DNA of 64,000 nt. Source: Curtobacterium sp. MCBD17_035 (GTDB lineage: Bacteria > Actinomycetota > Actinomycetes > Actinomycetales > Microbacteriaceae). The stretch is from contig NZ_CP126279.1 in assembly GCF_003234815.2 (NCBI RefSeq), positions 186,001 to 250,000 of the forward strand, given 5' to 3'. A model generated the notes under the pieces. The model saw nothing but the letters and a program-made list of their open reading frames with translations, did no database searches and was not told where the DNA came from. A program made the position numbers and the translations under genes. This document shows, piece after piece, positions 25,209 through 33,653 of the stretch. Position 1 is the first letter of the stretch; the number at the start of each line of letters is the position of its first letter.

Positions 25209-27712
25209 ACCCGATCACCGCGGATCCCCTCGACCGCACCCGCTACCCGATCGACGAGTGGGCGCTGGAAGAGGCCGAGTACGCCCCCGACGAGCAGGGC
25301 GTCGCCGAGACGCTGTTCGCGGTCGGCAACGGGTACCTCGGCCTCCGGGGGAACTTCGACGAGGGCCGGGGCGGGTACTCGTACGGCACCTACGTGAACG
25401 GGTTCCACGAGATCTGGCCGATCCGCCACGCGGAAGAGGCCTTCGGGTTCGCGAAGGTGGGGCAGACCATCGTCAACGCACCGGACGCCAAGGTGATCCG
25501 TCTCTACGTCGACGACGAACCCCTGGTCCTCGCCGAGGCCGACATCCTCCGGTACACGCGACGGCTCGAGTTCCGTGACGGCTACCTGCTCCGTGAGACC
25601 GAGTGGAGCACGCCCTCGGGCAAGCGCGTGCTCATCCGCTCGCGCCGACTCGTGTCGTTCGCCGACCGGCACCTCGCGGTCGTCGACTACGAGGTCACGA
25701 TGCTCGACCACGATGCCTCCGTGTTGCTGTCGAGCCAGATCCTCAACCGCCAGGACGTGCCCGACGAGTACCACGCGATGATGCAGACCGCGGCGCCGAT
25801 GTTCGACCCGCGCAAGGCGGAGCAGTTCACGAACCGGGTCCTGCAACCGCGCTTCCGGCGGAACACGGGCGAGCGGTCGCTGCTCGGTTACCAGACGTCG
25901 AGCTCGGGCATGACCATCTGCGTGGGGGCAGAGCACCGGCTCGAGACCGACAACACCTGGGACCACACCGCGCAGATCGACGACGACCTCGCCAAGCACG
26001 TGTACCGGATCACGGCCAAGGCCGGACAGCCGATCCGCCTCGTCAAGACCATCACGTACCACACGTCGCGCGGGGTCCCCGCCCGGGAGCTCGCCGATCG
26101 CTGCGACCGGACGCTCGACCGTGCGGCCGAGACCTCCGTGGACGACATGTTCGCGCACCAGCGGGCGTGGATGGACGACTTCTGGGCCCGGAGCGACGTC
26201 GAGATCCCGCACGAGCCCGGCTTGCAGCAGGCGGTCCGGTGGAACCTGTTCCAGCTCGCGCAGGCCACCGCCCGCACCGATGGCCACGGCATCGCGGCGA
26301 AGGGCGTGAGCGGCTCCGGGTACGGCGGCCACTACTTCTGGGACACCGAGGTCTACGTGCTGCCGTTCCTCAGCTACACGGCACCGATCGTCGCCCGGAA
26401 CGCCATGCGGTTCCGCTACAACATGCTCGACGCCGCCCGTGACCGCGCTCGCGAGCTGAACCAGCGCGGCGCCCTGTTCCCGTGGCGGACGATCAACGGT
26501 CAGGAGTCGAGCGCGTACTACGCGGCCGGCACGGCGCAGTACCACATCGACGCCGACATCGCCCACGCGCTCATGCAGTACGTGCGGGCGAGCGGTGACC
26601 GCGAGTTCCTCAAGCGTGGGGCGATCGACATCCTCGTCGAGACCGCGCGCTTGTGGGAGGACCTCGGCTTCTGGCGGCGGAACGGCGACCGGAAGTTCCA
26701 CATCGACGGCGTGACGGGCCCGGACGAGTACACCACCGTCGTCGACGACAACATGTACACGAACGTCATGGCCCGCGCGAACCTGTGGTTCGCCGTGAAC
26801 GCGTGCCGTGAACTCCGTGCCGACGACCCGGTCGAGTTCTCGCGCATGGTCCGTCGTACGGGTCTGGACGAGTCGGAGATCGCGGGCTGGGCCGCGGCGG
26901 CCGAGGCCATGGAGATCCCGTTCGACCCGCACCGGGGCATCCACCCGCAGGACGCCCAGTTCCTCGACAAGGAGCTCTGGGACCTCGAGAAGACGCCGGA
27001 GTCGAAGCGCCCGCTCCTGCTCCACTACCACCCGCTCGTGATCTACCGGTTCCAGGTGCTCAAGCAGGCGGACGTCGTGCTCGCGCTGTTCCTGCAGGGC
27101 CACGAGTTCACGCCCGCCGAGAAGCGCCGCGACTTCGAGTACTACGACGCACTGACCACGGGCGACTCGACGCTGTCGGCGGTCGTCCAGTCGATCATCG
27201 CGGCCGAGGTCGGGTACCACGAGCTCGCGGAGCAGTACTTCCTCACCTCGCTGTTCGTCGACCTCGCCGACCTGCACGGCAACACGTCCGACGGCGTCCA
27301 CGTCGCCTCGACGGGCGGCGTCTGGGGCGCCCTCGTCAACGGCTTCGGCGGCATGCGCGACCACGGCGGCCGACTGACGTTCAACCCGCGGCTGCCGAAG
27401 ACATGGCCCGGCCTGACCTTCCGGCTCACCGTGCAGGGGAACCGGATGCGCGTCGAGCTCGAATCGGATCGCATGACCTTCACGATCGAGCACGGCACCG
27501 AGGTCACGGTGTGGGTGCACAACGAGGAGTTCCTCGTCTCGGCGGACCACCCGCTCGTCGTCGAGCTCGGGCACCAGGGGCCGCGGCTCGAGGCGCACGC
27601 GCCGACGACGAGCGACATCCAGGGCACGCTCCGTGCCGACGGATCGGTGATCACCGCGTCCATCCCGACGATCTCGCTCGAGCGCGACGAGGTGGAGGCG
27701 CAGCCGTCGTGA
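25205..27712 (+). CDS. Glycoside hydrolase family 65 disaccharide phosphorylase
   Basis: An 835-residue GH65 protein, the family of maltose, trehalose, kojibiose and nigerose phosphorylases. N-terminal sandwich blocks include VAETLFAVGNGYLGLRGNFD. The (alpha/alpha)6 barrel carries GSGYGGHYFWDTEVYVLPF and FHIDGVTGPDEYTTVVDDN, whose Glu508 is the general acid. KQADVVLALFLQG and STGGVWGALVNGFGG complete the signature. It lacks a signal peptide. The substrate cannot be fixed by eye. It is coupled by overlap to the mutase upstream and to a DUF1697 protein downstream (GTGA overlap). Confidence 0.9.
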   Translation: MNPITADPLDRTRYPIDEWALEEAEYAPDEQGVAETLFAVGNGYLGLRGNFDEGRGGYSYGTYVNGFHEIWPIRHAEEAFGFAKVGQTIVNAPDAKVIRLYVDDEPLVLAEADILRYTRRLEFRDGYLLRETEWSTPSGKRVLIRSRRLVSFADRHLAVVDYEVTMLDHDASVLLSSQILNRQDVPDEYHAMMQTAAPMFDPRKAEQFTNRVLQPRFRRNTGERSLLGYQTSSSGMTICVGAEHRLETDNTWDHTAQIDDDLAKHVYRITAKAGQPIRLVKTITYHTSRGVPARELADRCDRTLDRAAETSVDDMFAHQRAWMDDFWARSDVEIPHEPGLQQAVRWNLFQLAQATARTDGHGIAAKGVSGSGYGGHYFWDTEVYVLPFLSYTAPIVARNAMRFRYNMLDAARDRARELNQRGALFPWRTINGQESSAYYAAGTAQYHIDADIAHALMQYVRASGDREFLKRGAIDILVETARLWEDLGFWRRNGDRKFHIDGVTGPDEYTTVVDDNMYTNVMARANLWFAVNACRELRADDPVEFSRMVRRTGLDESEIAGWAAAAEAMEIPFDPHRGIHPQDAQFLDKELWDLEKTPESKRPLLLHYHPLVIYRFQVLKQADVVLALFLQGHEFTPAEKRRDFEYYDALTTGDSTLSAVVQSIIAAEVGYHELAEQYFLTSLFVDLADLHGNTSDGVHVASTGGVWGALVNGFGGMRDHGGRLTFNPRLPKTWPGLTFRLTVQGNRMRVELESDRMTFTIEHGTEVTVWVHNEEFLVSADHPLVVELGHQGPRLEAHAPTTSDIQGTLRADGSVITASIPTISLERDEVEAQPS

Positions 27713-28293
27713 GTGCACGCCGGGTCGCCGCCGACGCGGACGTCGGCACCCGCTGGGTGGCCCTGCTCCGCGGCGTGAACGTGGGCGGGGTCACCGTCCG
27801 GAACCCCGAACTCACCGCGGTCGTCGAGGGGATCGGCGGCACCGACGTCCGACCGGTGCTCGCGAGCGGCAACGTGGTGTTCACGGCCCCGGCGCCTGAC
27901 GCCGGACCGGAGCACGCGGTCGCGCAGGACGCTGCGGAGGCGACCCTCCAGGACCGGCTCGAGCGGGGCCTCCAGGACCGGTTCGGCCGCCCGGTGCCCG
28001 TGGTGCTCCTGCGACAGGACCGACTGGCGGCGCTCGTCGACGCGTTCCCGTTCCCGGTCGACGCGGCGACGCACGCGTACGTCGTGTTCTCGTCGGACCG
28101 GGACGCCCTCGAGGCCCTCGTCGCCGACCCGGTGCAGCCGCCGGACCGGGTGGCCGTCGGCGACGGCGTCGTCTACTGGGCGTGCCCGAAGGGGTCGAGC
28201 ACCGACACCCCGTTCGCCAAGCGTGCGGCCACGTCGCGGTTCCGCGCGACGACGACGACGCGGAACGTGAACACGCTCCGTCGCATGGCGTGA
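27709..28293 (+). CDS. DUF1697 family protein
   Basis: A 194-residue protein of the DUF1697 family, recognisable from the opening RWVALLRGVNVGGVTVRN, the LASGNVVF strand and the C-terminal TPFAKRAATSRFRATTTTRNVNTL. The family has no assigned enzymatic role that I know of. The GTG at 27709 overlaps the stop of the GH65 gene, so it is co-transcribed with the disaccharide phosphorylase, although no functional link is evident. Confidence 0.85.
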   Translation: MSARRVAADADVGTRWVALLRGVNVGGVTVRNPELTAVVEGIGGTDVRPVLASGNVVFTAPAPDAGPEHAVAQDAAEATLQDRLERGLQDRFGRPVPVVLLRQDRLAALVDAFPFPVDAATHAYVVFSSDRDALEALVADPVQPPDRVAVGDGVVYWACPKGSSTDTPFAKRAATSRFRATTTTRNVNTLRRMA

Positions 28294-28375
28294 CCGCGGC
28301 ACCATGCGCCAGGGAAACGCGCCGGGGGACACCGCCCCGGGGGTGACCGGCAGCCGCCCGAGTACAACGATCACC

Positions 28376-28843
28376 ATGACGAACGAACGCCCCGACACCG
28401 ACGGGCCCGACGCAGCCCATCGGATCCCGGAGGGGGTCGACGACGCCACGGTGGACGCCCTCGGCAAGCTGTCCGAGGGGCTCGAGGCGCTCGAGCACGC
28501 TCGCGGCCTGCTGTACGGCTTCCACCGCCTCACGGGTACGGCGGACCTCGCGATCGGTGAAGCCGTGGACCTGTTCCGCCAGGCCGGACACGACGACGTC
28601 GCCGACCGCATCGAGCGTGACGTCGTCGGCCGCAACGTCATCGCCGGCCGATGGACGTTCCAGATCGTCGAGGACTACGACGACGGCTACTGGTCGGTCG
28701 TGCGCGACGCCGAACGGGAGGCCCGCGAGCAGCTGGCCGGCGGCCGTCGCCACCTCTTCGAGGCCCGCATGAAGGAGCAGCGCCGCACCCACGGGGCGCC
28801 CCACCACGAGGCCCTGCCCGCCGATGTCGGCGAGCAGGTGTGA
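28376..28843 (+). CDS. Conserved hypothetical actinobacterial protein
   Basis: A 155-residue acidic, mostly helical protein that I do not recognise as a named domain family. It has a helix with LEALEHARGLLYGFHRLTGTADL-type content (here near residue 45), a GRWTFQIVEDYDDGYW segment near the middle, and a charged C-terminus. It has no signal peptide or membrane segment. The ATG at 28376 is preceded by TACAACGAT, a weak -10. It lies immediately upstream of folE (10-bp gap), but nothing ties it to pterin metabolism. Confidence 0.7.
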   Translation: MTNERPDTDGPDAAHRIPEGVDDATVDALGKLSEGLEALEHARGLLYGFHRLTGTADLAIGEAVDLFRQAGHDDVADRIERDVVGRNVIAGRWTFQIVEDYDDGYWSVVRDAEREAREQLAGGRRHLFEARMKEQRRTHGAPHHEALPADVGEQV

Positions 28844-28853
28844 TGATGGGGCG

Positions 28854-29450
28854 GTGAACGGACGCCAGGACCGGGCTCGCGTCGAGGCGGCCGTGCGCGA
28901 GCTCCTGGCCGGTGTCGGCGAGGACCCGATGCGTCCGGGCCTCCAGGCGACGCCCGCGCGGGTGGCGGACGCGTTCGCCGAGTTCTTCAGCGGCCTCGGG
29001 GTCGACGCGACCGACATCGTGCGACGCGGGGCGGTGCCGGCCGAGCCGGACGAGCTCGGTGAGGTCGTGATCGTGCGCGACGTCCGGTTCCGCTCGGTGT
29101 GTGAGCACCACCTGCTGCCGTTCCTCGGGGTCGCCCACCTGGCGTACGTGCCCGGCGAGCGGATCATCGGGCTCGGCACGCTCTCGCGGGTGGTCGACGC
29201 GATCGCCTCGCGGCCCCAGCTGCAGGAGCGGCTCGGGTCCGAGGTCGTGTCGGCCATCGCCGAGGGGCTCGACGCCCCGGGGGTGCTCGTCGTGCTCGAC
29301 GCCGTGCACGCCTGCGTGACGACCCGTGGTGAGCGGCAGACGGCCAGTTCGACGGTGACCGTGGCGAGCAGCGGAGTCCTCGCGGACCCGGTCCGTCGGG
29401 CCGAGGTCATCGCGCTCATCGGCGCGGCCGGCAGCGGAGCGGTGGCATGA
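28854..29450 (+). CDS. folE: GTP cyclohydrolase I
   Basis: A 198-residue GTP cyclohydrolase I, which makes 7,8-dihydroneopterin triphosphate from GTP. The zinc ligands are visible as CEHH (Cys83, His86) and HACVTTRG (Cys154). Other signatures are GEDPMRPGLQATPARVADAF-like content (from residue 21) and GLGTLSRVVDAIASRPQLQE. The length is typical. The GTG at 28854 follows GATGAT by six bases, which also contains the upstream stop. It overlaps folP by four bases. Confidence 0.93.
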   Translation: MNGRQDRARVEAAVRELLAGVGEDPMRPGLQATPARVADAFAEFFSGLGVDATDIVRRGAVPAEPDELGEVVIVRDVRFRSVCEHHLLPFLGVAHLAYVPGERIIGLGTLSRVVDAIASRPQLQERLGSEVVSAIAEGLDAPGVLVVLDAVHACVTTRGERQTASSTVTVASSGVLADPVRRAEVIALIGAAGSGAVA

Positions 29451-30481
29451 CGGCGGACGCGGCCCTGGGCCTCCCGACCGGCGCCGTGCTCGTGACCGGT
29501 CCCGAGCGCACGGCCGGCCCCGAGCGCACGACCGGCCCTGAGCGCACGGCCGCCCCCGTGCTCGCGACCGGTGCCGTGCTCCCGCCGCTCCGCCACCCCG
29601 TCCGCAGGATCGGCCGCCGGACGTTCGACTTCGACCGGCGGATCGCCGTCATGGCGATCGTCAACCGCACCCCCGACTCGTTCCACGACCGAGGCGCCAC
29701 GTTCGCGCTCGATCGAGCGGTCGCCGCAGCGGTGGCGGCGGCGGACGAGGGCGCGGACTGGGTTGACGTCGGCGGCGTCAAGTTCGCCCCCGGCCCCGAG
29801 GTGCCCGCGGACGAGGAGGCCGACCGCGTCGTGCCCGTGGTGCGCGCGCTCGTCCAGGCCTCGGACGTGGTCGTGTCCGTGGACACGTTCCGGCCCGAGG
29901 TCGCGGCGGCGGCGATCGCCGCGGGCGCCTCGGTCGTCAACGACACGACGGGGTTGTCGGATCCGCGGATGGCCGACGTCGTGGCCGACAGCGACGCGAC
30001 GGTCGTCATCACCCACAGCCTGGCTGCCCCGCGGCAGGAGCACCCGACGCCGCGGTACGACGACGTCGTCGGCGACGTGGTCGCGTTCCTCCGGCGGCGG
30101 GTCGACCTCGCGCTCGAGCGTGGTGTGCCGGAGTCGCGGATCATCGTCGACCCCGGACACGACCTCAACAAGACGACGGTGCACTCGCTCGAGTTGACCC
30201 GACGACTGGCCGAGGTCGCGGCGCTCGGGTTCCCGACCCTCGCGGCGGTGTCGAACAAGGACTTCGTCGGGGAGTCCCTGGGGCGGCCCCGGGGTGAACG
30301 GCTGGCGGGGTCGCTCGCGGCCGCGACCATGAGCGCGATGCTCGGCGCCCGGATCCTCCGCATGCACGACGTCCGTCCCGCGGTCGACGCGGCCCGCATG
30401 GTCGAGGCCGTGCTCGGCTGGCGCGCCCCCGTCGACCCGGTCCACAACCTGTTGCCCGAGGGCAACCGCCCGGTTGCATGA
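29447..30481 (+). CDS. folP2: Dihydropteroate synthase homologue of the FolP2 type
   Basis: A 344-residue protein of the dihydropteroate synthase fold. MAIVNRTPDSFHDRG and RMHDV are conserved. The second substrate loop, normally ESTRPG, here reads VKFAPG (residues 111-116), and the DPGxxFGK block is DPGHDLNK, with SNKDFVGESLG later. These departures match the mycobacterial FolP2 paralogue, which is reported to lack synthase activity. The first 45 residues include three tandem copies of a six-residue GPERTx unit. It overlaps folE and the reductase gene by four bases each. Canonical folate synthesis is therefore doubtful. Confidence 0.83.
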   Translation: MTADAALGLPTGAVLVTGPERTAGPERTTGPERTAAPVLATGAVLPPLRHPVRRIGRRTFDFDRRIAVMAIVNRTPDSFHDRGATFALDRAVAAAVAAADEGADWVDVGGVKFAPGPEVPADEEADRVVPVVRALVQASDVVVSVDTFRPEVAAAAIAAGASVVNDTTGLSDPRMADVVADSDATVVITHSLAAPRQEHPTPRYDDVVGDVVAFLRRRVDLALERGVPESRIIVDPGHDLNKTTVHSLELTRRLAEVAALGFPTLAAVSNKDFVGESLGRPRGERLAGSLAAATMSAMLGARILRMHDVRPAVDAARMVEAVLGWRAPVDPVHNLLPEGNRPVA

Positions 30482-31365
30482 GCCCGGACCAGCACGCCAC
30501 CGACGAGCCCGCAGCCGCAGCCGCCGCCGGGGCGACGGACGCCGCCGCAGCCGCCGCCGGAGCGACGAACCCCGCCGCCGCCGCCGGGGCGACGGACGCC
30601 GCCGCCATCGAGCAGCTGTTCCCCGCCGCCGGCCCGGGACCGCTCGACGACGACGCGCTCCTCGCCCTGTACGGCCGGGAGGCCCGACACCCCTCCCCGA
30701 CGACGGCCGACGGCTGGGTGCGGGTCAACTTCGTGAGCAGTCTCGACGGCTCCGCCACCGCCGAGGGCGTCTCCGGTGGCCTCGGCGGCCCGGCCGACCT
30801 CCGCGTGTTCGACCTCCTGCGCCGCCTCGCGGACGTCGTCCTCGTCGCAGCCGGGACCGTCCGGAACGAGGGGTACGGGCCGATGCGCCTGCACGACGCG
30901 GACGTGGCGTGGCGGCGTGCGCGGGACCTCCCGGACCACCCCGCGTTCGCGATCGTCAGCGGGTCCCTGGCGCTCGACGCGGCCTCGCGGGTCTTCACGG
31001 AGGCACCGGTGCGACCGGTCGTCCTGACGCATGCGGAGGCACCCGCGGACCGGCGCGCGGCGCTCGCCGCGGTCGCGGACGTCGTCGACTGCGGGGCGGA
31101 CGCCGTGGACGTCGCGGTCGTCCGGCGGGCGCTGGTGGAGCGCGGCCTCGCCCAGATCCACTGCGAGGGCGGGCCCGGCCTCCTCGGGGCGCTCGTGGCG
31201 GCCGATGCGGTGGACGAGCTGTGCCTCACCGTCAGCCCGGTCCTCGAGGGCGGTGACGGCCCCCGGATCGCGCGGGGCGGTGCCGGACAGGGCCTCCGCT
31301 CGATGCGGCTCGCCCACGTCCTCCGCGCCGGCGACATGCTCCTGACGCGGTACCGTCGACCGTGA
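30478..31365 (+). CDS. RibD C-terminal-domain (pyrimidine reductase/DHFR-fold) protein
   Basis: A 295-residue protein with a dihydrofolate-reductase-like fold of RibD_C type. Signatures are RVNFVSSLDGSATAEGVSGG, VVLVAAGTVRNEGYGP and IHCEGGPGLLGALVAADAVDELCLT-type content (near residue 225). The N-terminal 45 residues are Ala-rich repeats of a GATDA unit. There is no deaminase domain, so it is not bifunctional RibD. It resembles mycobacterial Rv2671, which can act as a dihydrofolate reductase. Overlap with the folP2-like gene supports a pterin-linked role (inference). Confidence 0.83.
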   Translation: MSPDQHATDEPAAAAAAGATDAAAAAAGATNPAAAAGATDAAAIEQLFPAAGPGPLDDDALLALYGREARHPSPTTADGWVRVNFVSSLDGSATAEGVSGGLGGPADLRVFDLLRRLADVVLVAAGTVRNEGYGPMRLHDADVAWRRARDLPDHPAFAIVSGSLALDAASRVFTEAPVRPVVLTHAEAPADRRAALAAVADVVDCGADAVDVAVVRRALVERGLAQIHCEGGPGLLGALVAADAVDELCLTVSPVLEGGDGPRIARGGAGQGLRSMRLAHVLRAGDMLLTRYRRP

Positions 31366-32027
31366 TGCCGCATCACCTCGACCACGTCACCGCCGGGTTC
31401 CTGTTCGACATGGACGGCACCCTCGTCGACTCCACCGCGATCGTCGAGGCCGCCTGGGGGCGCTTCGGGGCGGAGCACGGCATCGACCCGCGCGAGATCC
31501 TCGCGTTCTCGCACGGTCGCCAGACCATCGACACCGTGACCCGGTTCCTGCCCGACCGGTCGCACGACGAACGGGTCGCCCTGTCGGCGGCGCTCGTCGC
31601 CGACGAGGTCCGTCGCACCGACGGCATCACCGAGGTCCCCGGCGCCGGCGCGCTCATGCGGACCCTCCTCGACCTCGGAGCGCCCGTCGCCCTCGTGACG
31701 AGCGCGCCGCGCGACCTCGCACTGAACCGGATGGTGGCGGCCGGCGTCCCCGTGCCCGAGGTGGTCGTCACCGCCGAGGACGTGCCGAACGGCAAGCCCG
31801 CTCCCGACTGCTACCGGCTCGGGGCCGAGATGCTCGGTCTCCCGCCCGGGGACTGCACGGCCTTCGAGGACGCTGAAGCGGGCCTCGTGTCCGCCGTGGC
31901 GTCGGGGGCCCACGTCGTCGTGGTCGGCGCGCACACCTCCCCGACGACGCGGGGTCTCGACCGCGTGACGGACCACACGGGCGTCACGGTGTCACGCGCG
32001 GGCGCGGGCTTCCGCATCCGGGGCTGA
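31362..32027 (+). CDS. HAD-family phosphatase
   Basis: A 221-residue HAD hydrolase of the sugar-phosphatase/phosphoglycolate type. The nucleophile motif is FLFDMDGTLVDSTAIVEAAW, motif II VTSAPRDLAL, motif III GKPAPDCYRLGAEMLGL and motif IV FEDAEAGLVSA. A GTG at 31362 overlaps the stop of the reductase gene; an ATG follows as the next codon and could be the real start. Its position suggests it might remove phosphate from a pterin or flavin intermediate, but general sugar-phosphate activity is equally possible. Confidence 0.85.
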   Translation: MMPHHLDHVTAGFLFDMDGTLVDSTAIVEAAWGRFGAEHGIDPREILAFSHGRQTIDTVTRFLPDRSHDERVALSAALVADEVRRTDGITEVPGAGALMRTLLDLGAPVALVTSAPRDLALNRMVAAGVPVPEVVVTAEDVPNGKPAPDCYRLGAEMLGLPPGDCTAFEDAEAGLVSAVASGAHVVVVGAHTSPTTRGLDRVTDHTGVTVSRAGAGFRIRG

Positions 32028-32213
32028 GCGCCCGCCGGGCCGGGAGCAGGTGCCGGGCCGAGCCGGTGTGCACCCGGGGGACGGGGCGCCTCCACGTCGG
32101 CTGCGACCTGCGGACGCTGGCGGGTGATCACGCCGACACTCGATGGAGCCGCCGGACACGACCCGACGGCGGCGCGGAGCCGATCCGGACCGCGCACCGA
32201 CGGAAGGAGCACC

Positions 32214-32777
32214 ATGGCCGACGAACTGAACGGCACGAAGATCCTCGTGATCGCCACGAACTACGGGGTCGAGCAGGACGAGATCGTCGTCCCGGTCGAG
32301 CAGCTCCGCGAGAAGGGCGTCGTGGTCACGATCGCCGCCAAGGAGCAGTCGCCCATCCAGACGCTCGTGGGCGACAAGGACCCGGGCCAGCAGGTGGACG
32401 TCGACCTCGCGCTCGACGAGGCCGACGAGAGCGACTACGACGCGATCCTCATCCCCGGCGGCACCATCAACGCCGACACACTGCGCCGCGAGCCGGGAGC
32501 GATCGCCCTCGTCACGGCGTTCGCCGACGCGGGCAAGCCCATCGCCGCGATCTGCCACGGCCCCTGGCTCCTGGTCGAGGCGGGCATCCTCCCCGGACGC
32601 ACGATCACCTCGTTCCACACGCTGCAGACCGACATCCGCAACGCCGGCGCCGAGTGGGTGGACCGCGAGGTCGAGGTCGACGTCTCGGGGGGCTACACGC
32701 TCATCACCTCCCGCAACCCCGGCGACCTGCAGGCGTTCGTCCCCGCGATCGAAGGGGCGGTCGTCCCCGTCGGCTGA
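32214..32777 (+). CDS. DJ-1/PfpI family protein (class I glutamine amidotransferase-like)
   Basis: A 187-residue DJ-1/PfpI protein. The nucleophile elbow is AAICHGPWLL (Cys-His), preceded by ILIPGGTINADTLRREP. KILVIATNYGVEQDEIVVPVEQLR-type content opens the fold near residue 9. PfpI/YhbO-type members act in stress protection, with proposed protease, glyoxalase or deglycase activities. The ATG at 32214 follows GGAAGGAGC. It is probably monocistronic, with a complex inverted repeat 20 bp past the stop. Confidence 0.88.
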   Translation: MADELNGTKILVIATNYGVEQDEIVVPVEQLREKGVVVTIAAKEQSPIQTLVGDKDPGQQVDVDLALDEADESDYDAILIPGGTINADTLRREPGAIALVTAFADAGKPIAAICHGPWLLVEAGILPGRTITSFHTLQTDIRNAGAEWVDREVEVDVSGGYTLITSRNPGDLQAFVPAIEGAVVPVG

Positions 32778-32797
32778 CCCCGGCACGTCGAACACCC

Positions 32798-32854
32798 TGG
32801 TGCCCGTCGAACCGCGTGATCCCGCGGTTCCACGGGCACCACGCGGTTCGACGG
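32798..32854. repeat. Two interleaved inverted repeats between convergent genes
   Basis: Repeat one pairs TGGTGCCCGT (32798-32807) with ACGGGCACCA (32832-32841). Repeat two pairs CCGTCGAACCGCGTG (32804-32818) with its exact complement (32840-32854). The arms alternate a-b-a'-b' and overlap by a few bases, so both stems cannot form fully; the topology is that of a pseudoknot or a switch. It may serve as a bidirectional terminator for the PfpI and MOSC genes. Confidence 0.65.
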
Positions 32855-32869
32855 CCACCCGAACCGTGC

Positions 32870-33493
32870 TCAGCCCAGCGCCACCGCCGCCCGGAGCGTC
32901 CCCGGGCCGAGCGTCAGCACGCCGTCGGTCAGCGGCTCGCAGCGGATCCCGCCCCGACCCCGCATCCCGCGGAACACGCCCGGCCCGATCGCCACGTCCA
33001 TCCACGCGCAGGGGTTCGCCGCACGGTGTCCCTGCAGCATGACCGGCCCCGACCCGGTGTCGATCGAGAACAGGACGCCGCGGAGGGCCTCGACGTCGAC
33101 GCCGCGGAGCACCACGTTCCGTCGGGTGAGCGCCGGGTCCAGCGGGATGCCGAGTTCCGCCGCGAGCGCCTCGAGCGGCTCGGCCCCGATCACCGTGACG
33201 GACGCCTGCCGGTGCGCGGGGTGGCCGTGGAACCGGTCGCCGACGATCCCGAGCCCGGCCCGGACCGTGATCCGCTCGTGGAGCTCCGGTCCGTCCGCCG
33301 GGGCGGGACCGTCGGCGGGCCGGCCCTCGTAGCGGTGCCGCGGTGCGGCGAGCAACAGCTCGACGGTCACCGGGTACGCGGTCGTCAGCAGTCCGGCCGG
33401 GAGGCCCGCAACCCCGTCCGCCCCGTCGCGCGCGTCCGCCCCGTCGCGCGCGGTCGTCCCGTCGCAGGCGGGGTGCTCACCGCTCGCGTCCAT
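32870..33493 (-). CDS. MOSC domain-containing protein
   Basis: A 207-residue protein with a MOSC domain, the sulfur-carrier domain of molybdenum cofactor sulfurases and of YiiM-type proteins. Visible blocks are VGDRFHGHPAHRQASVTVIG, LTRRNVVLRGVDVEAL, and NPCAWMDVAIGPGVFRGM with the conserved Cys. The first 40 residues are a low-complexity Asp/Gly/Ala stretch. The ATG at 33493 lies eight bases after a minus-strand TACGGT, consistent with a leaderless transcript. It is divergent from the Ada-AlkA gene. Confidence 0.85.
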   Translation of the reverse strand: MDASGEHPACDGTTARDGADARDGADGVAGLPAGLLTTAYPVTVELLLAAPRHRYEGRPADGPAPADGPELHERITVRAGLGIVGDRFHGHPAHRQASVTVIGAEPLEALAAELGIPLDPALTRRNVVLRGVDVEALRGVLFSIDTGSGPVMLQGHRAANPCAWMDVAIGPGVFRGMRGRGGIRCEPLTDGVLTLGPGTLRAAVALG

Positions 33494-33653
33494 GACACCC
33501 GACCGTACCTGTCGGCGTCCGCCGCGCCTCCCGGTCGAGGTGCGGAGGCAGACCGAGCGCGCCACTGCGCGCCCGCCGGGCCGATCCCGTCGACCCTGCC
33601 GCCGTGTCCGATTCCCGCTGGTCCGGGTCGGTGGCGCGTGTCAGGCTGGGAGC

